Source of the DNA: Pantoea sp. 18069
Lineage (GTDB): Bacteria; Pseudomonadota; Gammaproteobacteria; Burkholderiales; Burkholderiaceae_C
Reading direction: 5' to 3'
Assembly (NCBI RefSeq): GCF_902706035.1
Contig: NZ_CACSJA010000002.1
Span: 310,001 to 374,000 of the forward strand
DNA length: 64,000 bases
The position numbers and the translations under genes are program-made. Positions 15,959 through 24,790 of this stretch are shown here, piece after piece. The notes under the pieces were generated by a model. It saw nothing but the letters and a program-made list of their open reading frames with translations. It searched no databases and had not been told where the DNA came from. Every line of letters begins with the position of its first letter. Within the stretch, counting starts at the first letter, position 1.

Positions 15959-15999
15959 CGGTGGAATGAAATAAAAGGGTCTCGCCTGCAAAAATGCTT

Positions 16000-16024
16000 G
16001 AAACCCTTGACCAGCAAGGGTTTC
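16000..16024 (+). repeat. Inverted repeat in the leader
   Basis: GAAACCCTTG and CAAGGGTTTC form a perfect 10-bp inverted repeat with a 5-bp centre, ending 16 bp before the first CRISPR repeat. It could be a protein site for the acquisition complex or a hairpin at the start of the array transcript. Confidence 0.6.
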
Positions 16025-16040
16025 GGGCAAAATTAGTCAG

Positions 16041-19000
16041 GTTCACTGCCGCATAGGCAGCTCAGAAAAGTCGGCCACGCTCAGCTGCACATCACCAGGC
16101 GTTCACTGCCGCATAGGCAGCTCAGAAAAGACTCCAGGTCAGCGCTGTAGCCTGTGTTGAGTTCACTGCCGCATAGGCAGCTCAGAAATCCGCCACCTCC
16201 GAGCTCATCACGCGGGTGACGTTCACTGCCGCATAGGCAGCTCAGAAAAGTCCCGATCACTGTTGCCATGCCAGCAAGTAGTTCACTGCCGCATAGGCAG
16301 CTCAGAAAACAGTAGTGACCGCCGTAGGCCGCGCGGACGTGTTCACTGCCGCATAGGCAGCTCAGAAAGCTGACGCACAACTACCCACTGGGCAGCTATC
16401 GTTCACTGCCGCATAGGCAGCTCAGAAAAGACAGCGGCGAAACATCGCCCTTGACCCACTGTTCACTGCCGCATAGGCAGCTCAGAAAGTTGCTGACCGT
16501 GGCCGTCACATTGCCCGTGTGTTCACTGCCGCATAGGCAGCTCAGAAATTGATTGAGGCTCGTTTGCCGGTTGGTACGGGGTTCACTGCCGCATAGGCAG
16601 CTCAGAAACGAAGACGCAGCAACTCAGACGCCTCGGTGATGTTCACTGCCGCATAGGCAGCTCAGAAAATCACGCGCAAGCTCTGCCGCAGTCTTTGCAT
16701 GTTCACTGCCGCATAGGCAGTTCAGAAAGTGCAATGTTTGCACCTCTGGCCGAACAGCTCGTTCACTGCCGCATAGGCAGCTCAGAAAGTCCCAGTCGGA
16801 CAGATCGCGCTCGCCCTCGGGTTCACTGCCGCATAGGCAGCTCAGAAAAAACTCGGAGATCCCGACGAACGATGCAAGTCGTTCACTGCCGCATAGGCAG
16901 CTCAGAAAAGCGCCCGCAGCCGTGGCAGTGCCTGAACTGCGTTCACTGCCGCATAGGCAGCTCAGAAAAGGGCGGCTACCGCCGAAGCGATCCGCTTGCC
17001 GTTCACTGCCGCATAGGCAGCTCAGAAAAAGGCGGTCGCTGATTTGACCAAGTGCTTCGCGTTCACTGCCGCATAGGCAGCTCAGAAAGGCACGTTGAAT
17101 GTGCCAGCAATGGCCTCAATGTTCACTGCCGCATAGGCAGCTCAGAAAATGCGCGTACGGCGTGGCCACAGCATGGGGTTGTTCACTGCCGCATAGGCAG
17201 CTCAGAAAATTTACCGACACGCTGGTCATGGGCAGCCAGAGTTCACTGCCGCATAGGCAGCTCAGAAAGATCATTTTTTACTCACTTTCGTTCGGTGCCT
17301 GTTCACTGCCGCATAGGCAGCTCAGAAATTGAGCAATTCCGTCTCTACGGTCGACGAACTGTTCACTGCCGCATAGGCAGCTCAGAAACAGGTCCGACAA
17401 AAGAGGCTCCACCTCCTGCGGTTCACTGCCGCATAGGCAGCTCAGAAAATTCGTGAAATGAAGCACTGCGCCAGGGCCACGTTCACTGCCGCATAGGCAG
17501 CTCAGAAAAATAGCGCCTATCGCTGGCAAGAAGGCACCGTGTTCACTGCCGCATAGGCAGCTCAGAAAATCGGTGACCGGAGAGAATTCGGTCTTGGTGT
17601 GTTCACTGCCGCATAGGCAGCTCAGAAAGCAGCCCAGGTGCAGGCCATGGGCTGCGTGCCGTTCACTGCCGCATAGGCAGCTCAGAAAATGGCCAGAGAG
17701 AGGCAGCACCAGGCTGCCGTGTTCACTGCCGCATAGGCAGCTCAGAAATCAGTGATGCCCAGGCAATAGCAAAGCAAAGAGTTCACTGCCGCATAGGCAG
17801 CTCAGAAATGATAGATCGACCGGGCCAGATTGCCGCTGACGTTCACTGCCGCATAGGCAGCTCAGAAAGTCGATCACATCGGGCACCATCGCGAAATCGC
17901 GTTCACTGCCGAATAGGCAGCTCAGAAACAGCGCCACGGTATACGGCCGCATGCTCGAAAGTTCACTGCCGCATAGGCAGCTCAGAAATGACACTGCGCG
18001 ATGAAGGCTTGAGCGCATACGTTCACTGCCGCATAGGCAGCTCAGAAAAGATCACGCCAGCTTGGGGCCGATGCCGGAATGTTCACTGCCGCATAGGCAG
18101 CTCAGAAACGAAATGGCAGTTTGAATTCACCGGAGCGTTCGTTCACTGCCGCATAGGCAGCTCAGAAATGGCTCCAGAGCCACCGGCACGTTGAATGTGC
18201 GTTCACTGCCGCATAGGCAGCTCAGAAAAGCGTGGGCACCCTTCCCGGGGCGCTGTATTTGTTCACTGCCGCATAGGCAACTCAGAAATGGTTGAGCTTC
18301 GCCACGTTCGCTGTCGCCTCGTTCACTGCCGCATAGGCAGCTCAGAAAAGGGCAACCTTGTCCAAGTTGGACACCACGGCGTTCACTGCCGCATAGGCAG
18401 CTCAGAAATATCGCAGGGCGCTGCAAAGCGAGATCAGCAGGTTAACTGCCGCATAGGCAGCTCAGAAAGCCTGTCGACCATGAGCCTTTACCCTGGCGGC
18501 GTTCACTGCCGCATAGGCAGCTCAGAAAGTGTGCAGACCGTGTTCGACCAAGCCACCTGGGTTCACTGCCGCATAGGCAGCTCAGAAAAAGTGCAGGCCA
18601 ACGCGGCGCCCAGCCACCAGGTTCACTGCCGCATAGGCAGCTCAGAAAGTACATCCGCTTCTACAAGCGTGACGATGCCAGTTCACTGCCGCATAGGCAG
18701 CTCAGAAAGACAGGTGCACCCAGCGCTTGGCGCTGACACTGTTCACTGCCGCATAGGCAGCTCAGAAACAGAGCTTCCAGGTAGTGGCCGGCTCGCTGCC
18801 GTTCACTGCCGCATAGGCAGCTCAGAAAGTGCTGCCGAGCTCAAAATCGACCGCCCACGGTTCACTGCCGCATAGGCAGCTCAGAAAACAACGGGCATTA
18901 CCGATGTGCGCGACAACAAGTTCACTGCCGCATAAGCAGCTCAGAAAAGAGATACGCTTGCCGCTTTTCCAGACGTGCTGTTCACTGCCGCATAGGCAGC

Positions 19001-19067
19001 TCAGAAATTGACACGTTCCGCGCTGCGCCAAACTGTGCAGTTCACTGCCGTACCCGCGGAAGAAGCC
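16041..19067 (+). CRISPR. Type I-F CRISPR array, 50 repeats plus a degenerate terminal repeat
   Basis: The 28-bp repeat starts GTTCACTGCC, contains the hairpin CTGCC/GGCAG and ends CTCAGAAA; the period is exactly 60 bp from 16041 to 18801. Spacers are 32 nt except 18829-18859 (31 nt). Repeats starting 18860, 18920 and 18980 follow, then a degenerate copy at 19040 that keeps only the first 11 bases. Variant repeats are at 16701 (position 21 C to T), 17901 (12 C to A), 18261 (20 G to A), 18441 (4 C to A) and 18920 (16 G to A). Most lie in the distal half, as expected for the older end. Spacers 17089-17120 and 18169-18200 overlap by 16 nt. Confidence 0.99.
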
Positions 19068-19071
19068 CGCA

Positions 19072-19176
19072 TCATGCACGCATCGCGCCCTCGAAGACGT
19101 AATACGGCGCGGCAAACTTTTCGTGCCAGAAACCGTTTTGCTCACGGGTACCACCCAGGCGATCGTGCGAAGTCAG
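19072..19176 (-). pseudogene. Possible C-terminal gene remnant beside the array
   Basis: On the minus strand an open stretch of 34 codons reads plausibly protein-like (GGTREQNGFWHEKFAAPYY, then VFEGAMRA) and ends with TGA four bases from the degenerate last repeat. It has no start codon of its own and is preceded by a stop at 19177-19179. I do not recognise the family. It may be the tail of a gene broken when the CRISPR locus or the neighbouring VOC gene arrived, or it may be chance. Confidence 0.25.
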
Positions 19177-19187
19177 TCAGAGGAATG

Positions 19188-19535
19188 TCAACTCCAGACC
19201 GCAAGCTCATTGCCGCTGGGCTCGGTGAAGTGAAAACGGCGCCCGCCCGGAAAGGAAAAGATGGGCTTGACGATCTCACCGCCCGCTGCCTCGACCTTGG
19301 CCAGCGTTTCTTCGAGGCGTTCGCTGTAGAAGACGATCAGCGCACTGCCCTGGGCGGTGCTGGCCGCGCGTTCGGCGCGGTAGAAACCACCGTCGAGGCC
19401 CTGCCCGGAGAACGCCATGTAGTCGGGGCCGTAGTGGGTGAAGGTCCAGCCGAACGCCGCTGCGAAGAACGCTGCGGTCGCCTCGAGGTTTCTCGCGGGA
19501 TACTCGACGTAGTTGATGGTCTCGTGCGCTGGCAT
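19188..19535 (-). CDS. VOC (glyoxalase/bleomycin-resistance) family protein
   Basis: This 115-residue single-domain vicinal-oxygen-chelate protein begins MPAHETINYVEYPARNLEAT, continues FFAAAFGWTFTHYGPDYMAF (the paired beta-alpha-beta-beta-beta unit) and ends FHFTEPSGNELAVWS, the usual C-terminal strand with a Glu ligand. ATG at 19535 is preceded by GAGGA. In-frame sequence further upstream is not coding-like. Family members bind metal or act as isomerases, dioxygenases or drug-binding proteins; the substrate cannot be assigned. Confidence 0.85.
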   Translation of the reverse strand: MPAHETINYVEYPARNLEATAAFFAAAFGWTFTHYGPDYMAFSGQGLDGGFYRAERAASTAQGSALIVFYSERLEETLAKVEAAGGEIVKPIFSFPGGRRFHFTEPSGNELAVWS

Positions 19536-19674
19536 GCTGCAATCCTCGTGTTGAATATCGGCCGAACAATGGTCTGCCAGCGGCCATTGTCGCTCCCGCC
19601 ATGACCCCACCGCGGGCGAAAACGGCGTGCCACGGGCACAATCGCCCTCCCCTTCACTGCTACACCGTCTCACC

Positions 19675-19920
19675 ATGCCCGCCACCGAAATCACCGTCAC
19701 CTCCGCTGGCAAAGTCGCGGGCCAGGAACTGCTGGTCCCCACGGGCCAGGAAGGCGCGCACTACGCGCATATCCAGGACTGGCTCACGGCCCAGCTCAAG
19801 GCCAAGAAGTCGGTGCGCGATGTAAGCCAGCAGGTGCTGGTCAAAGGCATCAAGCAGTGGGCGGTCTACGAAGGAAAGTCAGGCGGCAAGGCCGTGCGCT
19901 GGGTATTCAAGATCACCTGA
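19675..19920 (+). CDS. Small conserved-looking hypothetical protein
   Basis: This 81-residue protein (from ATG 19675) starts MPATEITVTSAGKVAGQELL and has a basic, amphipathic middle (LKAKKSVRDVSQQVLVKGIKQW). It has no signal peptide, membrane segment or motif that I recognise. An upstream in-frame ATG at 19627 would add 16 residues that look non-coding. It ends 2 bp before the stop of the convergent EamA gene. Codon use and third-position GC look like those of neighbouring genes, which supports a real gene. Confidence 0.6.
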   Translation: MPATEITVTSAGKVAGQELLVPTGQEGAHYAHIQDWLTAQLKAKKSVRDVSQQVLVKGIKQWAVYEGKSGGKAVRWVFKIT

Positions 19921-19922
19921 AG

Positions 19923-20801
19923 TCAGCGCGCGGGCATCACCGGCGCGAAATGCTTTGCGCCGACGACGCACAGGATCACGGCCAGCGTCACGCCGACCAT
20001 GCCCAGGCTCACGGCTTCGTGCAGCAGGCTTGCGGCCAGCGCCAGGCCGAAGAACGGCTGCAGCAATTGCAGCTGGCCGACCGCGGCAATGCCGCCCTGC
20101 GCGAGCCCGCGGTACCAGAAAAAGAAGCCGATCAACATGCTGAACACCGAGACATAGGCCAGCCCCAGCCAGGCCCCGGCGCCGACGTCGGCGAGGTTTG
20201 CCGGCCAGCGCAGGCCCGCGAGCACCAGCATGGCCGGCAGCGACAACACCAGCGCCCAGGAGATCACCTGCCAGCCGCCCAGGTCGCGCGAGAGCTTCGC
20301 GCCTTCCGCGTAGCCCAGCCCGCAGATAGCGATCGCCAGCAGCATCAGCAGGTCGCCGCGCCACGAAGCCCCCAGCCCCTGCGACACGGCAAAGGCCATG
20401 ACCAGCGCACTGCCCAGCAGCGAGAAAAACCAGAACGAAGCCTGCGGCCGTTCCCCGCCGCGCAGCACGCCAAAAATGGCGGTGGACAGCGGCAGCATGC
20501 CCATGAACACCATCGAGTGCGCCGAGGTCACCTGCTGCAGCGCCAGTGCCGTGAGCAGCGGAAAGCCCAGCACCACGCCCAGCGCCACCAGAACCAAGGA
20601 GCGCCACTGGCCCGGTGTCGGGCGCTGCTGGCGAAACAGCGCCAGCGCGCACAGCGCGAGCAGGCCCGCAATGGCGGCGCGCGCGCCGGTGAGGAACAGC
20701 GGTTCGAGCTCCATCACGGCGACGCGCGTCGCCGGCAGGGAGCCGCTGAAGATCAGCATGCCGATGAAGCCGTTGCTCCATCCGCTCGATGTTTTGCCCA
20801 T
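19923..20801 (-). CDS. EamA/DMT-family exporter
   Basis: This 292-residue inner-membrane protein has about ten hydrophobic helices and the two-fold EamA (RhaT/YdcZ-type) duplication. The first half contains SGSLPATRVAVMELEPLFLTGARAA-like sequence and the second half LGLAYVSVFSMLIGFFFWYRGLA. Such proteins export amino acids or other metabolites. The start at 20801 (MGKTSSGW) is chosen over an upstream in-frame start because the extension is not membrane-like. It is divergent from the MocR regulator, which may control it. Confidence 0.88.
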   Translation of the reverse strand: MGKTSSGWSNGFIGMLIFSGSLPATRVAVMELEPLFLTGARAAIAGLLALCALALFRQQRPTPGQWRSLVLVALGVVLGFPLLTALALQQVTSAHSMVFMGMLPLSTAIFGVLRGGERPQASFWFFSLLGSALVMAFAVSQGLGASWRGDLLMLLAIAICGLGYAEGAKLSRDLGGWQVISWALVLSLPAMLVLAGLRWPANLADVGAGAWLGLAYVSVFSMLIGFFFWYRGLAQGGIAAVGQLQLLQPFFGLALAASLLHEAVSLGMVGVTLAVILCVVGAKHFAPVMPAR

Positions 20802-20833
20802 GGTGTGCTTTCTTGTGAGGCGGTGTGAAAGCG

Positions 20834-20873
20834 TTGATGCTAGGCAGCTCCACCAATACAATCAAATAATTGT
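20834..20873. promoter_or_regulatory. Overlapping divergent promoters with palindrome (EamA / MocR)
   Basis: For the rightward MocR gene: TTGATG (20834-20839), 17 bp, TACAAT (20857-20862). For the leftward EamA gene: TTGATT (20865-20860), 17 bp, TAGCAT (20842-20837). The inverted repeat ACAAT-N6-ATTGT (20858-20873) overlaps the first -10 and the second -35. This is a good position for a regulator that switches both genes. Confidence 0.55.
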
Positions 20874-20890
20874 CATGGATACACTGCGCT

Positions 20891-22228
20891 ATGCCCCAAG
20901 CCCGCTACAAGCCCCTGGTTGACCGGCTCGCCGAAGACATACGCGCGGGCAGGCTGCCGCCGGGCACGCGCCTGCCCACGCACCGCCAGCTCGCGGCGCG
21001 CGAAGGCCTGGCGCTGGTGACGGCCACGCGCGTCTATGCCGAACTCGAAGCGATGGGGCTGGTCAGCGGCGAGCAGGGCCGGGGCACGTTCGTCAAGGAG
21101 ACCGCGCTCTATGCGGGCCAGGGCATAGACCTGCACAGCGCGGCCGCGGACATGGTCGACCTGAGCTTCAACTACCCGTCCCTGCCGGGCCAGGCCGAGC
21201 TGCTGCGCGCCGCGCTGCGCCAGCTCGCGGCGTCGGGCGACCTCGAAGCGCTGCTGCGCTACCAGCCGCATGCGGGCCGCATGCACGACCGCGCCATGGT
21301 CGCGCGCCACCTGTTGCGCCGCGGCCTGAGCGTGCCGCCCGAACAGGTGCTGCTGGTCGACGGCGCCCAGCACGGTCTGGCGATCACGCTGATGGCGCTG
21401 CTGCAGCCCGGCGATGTGGTGGCGGTCGATGCGCTGACCTACCCGGGCTTCAGGCTGGTCGCGCAGACCCAGCATCTGGAGCTCGCGCCCATCCCAGCCG
21501 CGGGCGCGGGCCCCGACCTGGACGCGTTCGAAAAGCTCTGCCAGCAGCGCACTGTGCGCGCCGTCTACACCATGCCCACGCTGAACAATCCGCTGGGCTG
21601 GGTGATGGATGTGCCGCGCCGCCAGGCGCTGGTGGCGATCGCGCGCAAGCACGGGGTGATCATCATCGAGGACGGCGCCTATTCCTTTCTCGCCCAAGAC
21701 CCGCCGCCGCCGCTGGCCATGCTCGCGCCCGAATGCACGGTCTACGTTTCGGGCTTCTCGAAGAACGTGGCCGCGGGCCTGCGCGTGGGCTGCGTCGCCG
21801 CGCCGCTGCCCTGGGTCGCCAAGATGGAACGTGTGATCCGCGCCACCATCTGGAACACGCCCGGCGTGATGACCGCGCTGGTCAGCAACTGGGTCGACGA
21901 CGGCACGGTCGCGCGGCTCGAAGAAGAAAAACGCCGGGATGCGCGCCAGCGCCAGCAGCTCGCGGCCGAAGTGCTCGGGCCGCTGCCGCGCGTGGGCCAC
22001 CCCGGCTCGTATTTCGTCTGGCTGCCGCTGGCCGACGAAGTGCGCGCCGACCGCGTGGCGATGGCGCTGGAACGCCAGCGGGTGTCGGTCTCGACCGCGC
22101 AGCCGTTCGCGACTTCGACCCATGTGCCGCATGCGATCCGGCTGGCGCTGGGCTCGGTCGCGCCCGACGCGCTGCGGCTGGCGCTGGGCAAGGTGCGCCA
22201 GACCATAGAGCAGCACACCGACTGCTGA
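20891..22228 (+). CDS. MocR-type PLP-dependent transcriptional regulator
   Basis: This 445-residue protein joins an N-terminal GntR winged helix-turn-helix (about 1-70, RLPTHRQLAAREGLALVTA) to a fold-type I aminotransferase domain (about 90-440). The aminotransferase part has the conserved NNPLGWVMD stretch (N-P-x-G type), the EDGAYSF motif and the PLP-lysine segment YVSGFSKNVAAGLRVG. Such regulators usually sense an amino acid or PLP and control a divergent gene, here the EamA exporter. ATG 20891 is preferred; an in-frame TTG at 20870 adds 7 residues. Confidence 0.9.
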   Translation: MPQARYKPLVDRLAEDIRAGRLPPGTRLPTHRQLAAREGLALVTATRVYAELEAMGLVSGEQGRGTFVKETALYAGQGIDLHSAAADMVDLSFNYPSLPGQAELLRAALRQLAASGDLEALLRYQPHAGRMHDRAMVARHLLRRGLSVPPEQVLLVDGAQHGLAITLMALLQPGDVVAVDALTYPGFRLVAQTQHLELAPIPAAGAGPDLDAFEKLCQQRTVRAVYTMPTLNNPLGWVMDVPRRQALVAIARKHGVIIIEDGAYSFLAQDPPPPLAMLAPECTVYVSGFSKNVAAGLRVGCVAAPLPWVAKMERVIRATIWNTPGVMTALVSNWVDDGTVARLEEEKRRDARQRQQLAAEVLGPLPRVGHPGSYFVWLPLADEVRADRVAMALERQRVSVSTAQPFATSTHVPHAIRLALGSVAPDALRLALGKVRQTIEQHTDC

Positions 22229-22533
22229 GCGCCCGCACCGGCCGCACAATGCACACTGCCGTTGCGGCGCCCGCTGGGGGTTCGAGACGGATTCGCAGAT
22301 GGGCCAGCCCCTGGGGCGCTACCTGACGCAGGCCATCGTACCGGGCCAGGGCGTTGGTGTCCGGCGGCACGAGCTGCGCTGTAGGCCCGGCGCTTGACAC
22401 CAAGCCGGCAGTCGGCGAGCGCAGCCCGCACCGCGATGGCGAAGGCATGCCGCCGTTGACAGCGGCCAAGCGCGGCCCACTACAATCCCCTCATTCGTGC
22501 GCCATCATTCATCAACACAGAGGGAGTTTTGAC
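22229..22533. other. Intergenic region upstream of the OmpA-like gene
   Basis: The 305 bp between the MocR stop and the OmpA-like gene show no convincing ORF on either strand. Near its end are TTGACA (22456-22461) and TACAAT (22481-22486), spaced 19 bp, a possible promoter for the OmpA-like gene about 45 bp before its ATG. Nothing else recognisable is seen. Confidence 0.5.
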
Positions 22534-23034
22534 ATGTCCAGCAATTCAGACGACGACAGCCAGCAGCGGTTTGCGCTCGGCTTGGTGTTTGCCCTGATCA
22601 CCTTGATCGTTTCGACCGTGATCGGCACCGTGGTGTACCAGCGCGTGCTCAAGGCACCCGCGCCCGCCGCCGCCGCAACGGTCCCGGCCGTGGTGCTCTA
22701 CGAAGAAGCGCTGGTGCGTGTCGACAACGGCGTGGTCAAGTTCTATTTCGCGACCGGCAAGGCCGACGTCGCCATCGGTGGCAATGTCGCGCTGGCCGAT
22801 GTGGTGCGCGGCGTGACAAATGGCAAGCGCGCGCGCATTTCGGGCTTCCACGATGCGACCGGCGACAGCGCCGTGAACGCCGAACTGGCCAAGCAACGCG
22901 CCCTGGCCGTGCAGGCCACGCTGCTCACGCTTGGCGTGGACCAGAACATGATCGAACTGAGCAAGCCCGAGCAGACCCTGGCCGGCGGCAGCAATGCCGA
23001 AGCGCGCCGCGTCGAAGTGGTGCTGATCGACTGA
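22534..23034 (+). CDS. OmpA-family protein with N-terminal anchor
   Basis: This 166-residue protein has a cytoplasmic tail (MSSNSDDDSQQRFALG), one membrane segment at about 17-37 (LVFALITLIVSTVIGTVVYQ), a Pro/Ala linker, and an OmpA C-terminal peptidoglycan-binding-like domain (VVKFYFATGKADV; later AELAKQRALAVQATLLTLGV and ARRVEVVLID). The ribosome-binding site GGGAG precedes ATG 22534 and fits better than the longer in-frame option. It probably sits in the inner membrane with the OmpA domain in the periplasm. No neighbour suggests a specific machine. Confidence 0.85.
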   Translation: MSSNSDDDSQQRFALGLVFALITLIVSTVIGTVVYQRVLKAPAPAAAATVPAVVLYEEALVRVDNGVVKFYFATGKADVAIGGNVALADVVRGVTNGKRARISGFHDATGDSAVNAELAKQRALAVQATLLTLGVDQNMIELSKPEQTLAGGSNAEARRVEVVLID

Positions 23035-23057
23035 ACGGCCTCATCTGGCCAGCAGCC

Positions 23058-23091
23058 AACCGGCAGCCCCCAAGGGCCTGCCGGTTTTTTT
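23058..23091 (+). terminator. Intrinsic terminator of the OmpA-like gene
   Basis: AACCGGCAG pairs with CTGCCGGTT (9 bp) and is followed by TTTTTT. It begins 23 bp after the stop. Confidence 0.85.
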
Positions 23092-23214
23092 ACGTCTGCG
23101 GCAAGGCCTGGCGCAAAGCCCGGGTACCGGCTGCACAGGCCGATGGAACTTCGGGCCGATCCGGCTTGCGCATCTGCGCAAGCGGACAATCCATGCGCCG
23201 AGACCGCGACGCGC

Positions 23215-24666
23215 TCAAAGCTGGAATGCGACGGTGCGCACCATGCCTTCGAAAATATCGCGCGGCCACGACGGCCGGCGCGTGACATAGGGGTCGGCGC
23301 CGGCCAGCAGCGTCTCGTGCCAGTCCTGCAGCCATTGCACTTCGGCCTGGCCATAGAACGCGGTCATGGCCTCGTAGTTCAGGAACAGGCTGCGCGCGTC
23401 GAGGTTGAGCGAACCACTGAGCGCCCATTCGCCATCGATCACCACGCATTTGGCGTGAAGCATCGCCGGCAGGAGGTGGATTTCGGCACCGGCCTGCGCG
23501 AGCTGGCGCAGACCGCGCTCGCGCGCCCAGTCGGCGAGTCGGTGGTTGGAGCGCCGCGGCAGCAGCAATCGCAGCCGCACGCCGCGCCGGCAGGCCAGCG
23601 TCCAGGCCGCGAGCAGCGCGTCATCGGGAACGAAGTATGGCGTCACCGCGACAATGCTTTCGCGCGCCTGGAAAGCCGCCGACAGCAGCAGCGCGTGCAG
23701 CGTATCGTCGGCGTGGTCCGGGCCGCTGGGAATCCACTGCGCCCAGGTCTGGCCCGGGCCGGGCGCGAGCGCCGCGGGCCGGGCCACGGGCGGGGCGCGG
23801 TGTTTCTTGCGGTGGATGCGCCCCGGCGCGGCGCGCCAGTCGGCGTCGAACTGGGCCAGCGCCTGGGCCGCGAGCGGGCCTTCGACGACAAAGCCCAGAT
23901 CGAGCCAGGGCGGCGCGCCGTTCTTGCCGACAAAGTACTCATCGGCCAGATTGCGTCCGCCGCTCCACAGCAACAGGCCATCGGCGACCACGAGCTTGCG
24001 GTGGTTGCGCAGGTTGAGCCGGCCGTACAGCGGGTTGTGCAGCAGCGGCATGAAGCGGCGCACGGCGATGCCCATGCCGCGCCAGTCGCGCAGCAGCGTG
24101 CGCGGCGTCTGCAGGCTGCCTATGGCGTCGATCAGCACGCGCACCTGCACACCGCGCGCGACGCAGCGCTGCAAGGCCTGGGCCACCTGTTTGCCCGTGG
24201 CGTCGCCGGCCAGCACGTAGGTGCTGAGCACCAGTTGCTCGCGCGCGCTGTCCATGGTAGCTATCAGCGCCGCCAGCGCCTGCTCGCCACTCGACTGGAA
24301 CTCGACACGCGTGTTGCGCATGGCTTCGGGCAGGTCGAGCGCGCGCAGCAGGCGGGCCACCCATTCAGGGGGCGCTGCGCCCGCGCCTTCGCTGCCATCG
24401 CCGGGATAGCCCTGATCACCCCAGACCTGGGGAGCCGGCAGGGCCGCGGCGTGGCGCTGCACCGGCCGCAAAAACTTGCGGCTGCCGATCAGCAGGAACA
24501 GCGGCAGCGCGCCGTAGGGAAAAGCCACCATGGCCACGACCCAGGCCAGCGCTGCCGACGGGTGGCGGCGCTGCCGGCCGATGCGGGTGGCGACCATGTA
24601 GACCAGCAGGCTCGCGATCACCACGATGCTGTGGCCCAGGCCCGAGAGCAGCGCCAGCGTGGTCAT
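23215..24666 (-). CDS. cls: Cardiolipin synthase (phospholipase D family)
   Basis: This enzyme condenses two phosphatidylglycerols to cardiolipin at the inner membrane. The 483-residue form (ATG 24666, MTTLALLSGLGHS) has two N-terminal membrane helices, typical of ClsA-type enzymes, and two HKD motifs: NHRKLVVADGLLLWSGGRN in the middle and LHAKCVVIDGEWALSGSLNLD near the C-terminus. An in-frame start at 24696 would add 10 residues. It is a single gene, following the ArsC-like gene on the same strand at 124 bp, so it probably has its own promoter. Confidence 0.92.
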   Translation of the reverse strand: MTTLALLSGLGHSIVVIASLLVYMVATRIGRQRRHPSAALAWVVAMVAFPYGALPLFLLIGSRKFLRPVQRHAAALPAPQVWGDQGYPGDGSEGAGAAPPEWVARLLRALDLPEAMRNTRVEFQSSGEQALAALIATMDSAREQLVLSTYVLAGDATGKQVAQALQRCVARGVQVRVLIDAIGSLQTPRTLLRDWRGMGIAVRRFMPLLHNPLYGRLNLRNHRKLVVADGLLLWSGGRNLADEYFVGKNGAPPWLDLGFVVEGPLAAQALAQFDADWRAAPGRIHRKKHRAPPVARPAALAPGPGQTWAQWIPSGPDHADDTLHALLLSAAFQARESIVAVTPYFVPDDALLAAWTLACRRGVRLRLLLPRRSNHRLADWARERGLRQLAQAGAEIHLLPAMLHAKCVVIDGEWALSGSLNLDARSLFLNYEAMTAFYGQAEVQWLQDWHETLLAGADPYVTRRPSWPRDIFEGMVRTVAFQL

Positions 24667-24790
24667 GGCACGCAACCGCAAGACGGCGCCGCGCAAAGCG
24701 CGCAGGCAGCGCCTCGCCGGGCAAGAGTTTCTGGCAGTGGGAAGAAGCTCATGGGGCCAGCATAACGGCTCCCTGCGGATTCCCGGCGTT

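Larger units (their letters stand above)
15913..16040 (+). promoter_or_regulatory. CRISPR leader
   Basis: This 128-bp AT-richer stretch lies between csy4 and the first repeat. It begins with CCCTTTTTTAAAG and ends AAAATTAGTCAG. The repeats next to it are invariant while degenerate ones are at the far end, which marks this as the leader (spacer-insertion) side. It contains a consensus IHF site and a 10-bp inverted repeat. A convincing array promoter is not seen; TTGACC at 16007-16012 is a possible -35. Confidence 0.85.

Noticed and set aside
16081..18875. Long open frames on both strands across the CRISPR array (repeating HCRIGSSE or FLSCLCGSE).
   Set aside because: They come from translating the 28-bp repeat every 60 bp; a multiple of three keeps the frame. 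They are not genes.
22229..22533. Short ORFs before the OmpA-like gene as a small protein.
   Set aside because: No ribosome-binding site, no recognisable features, and the OmpA-like ATG has a much better start signal.
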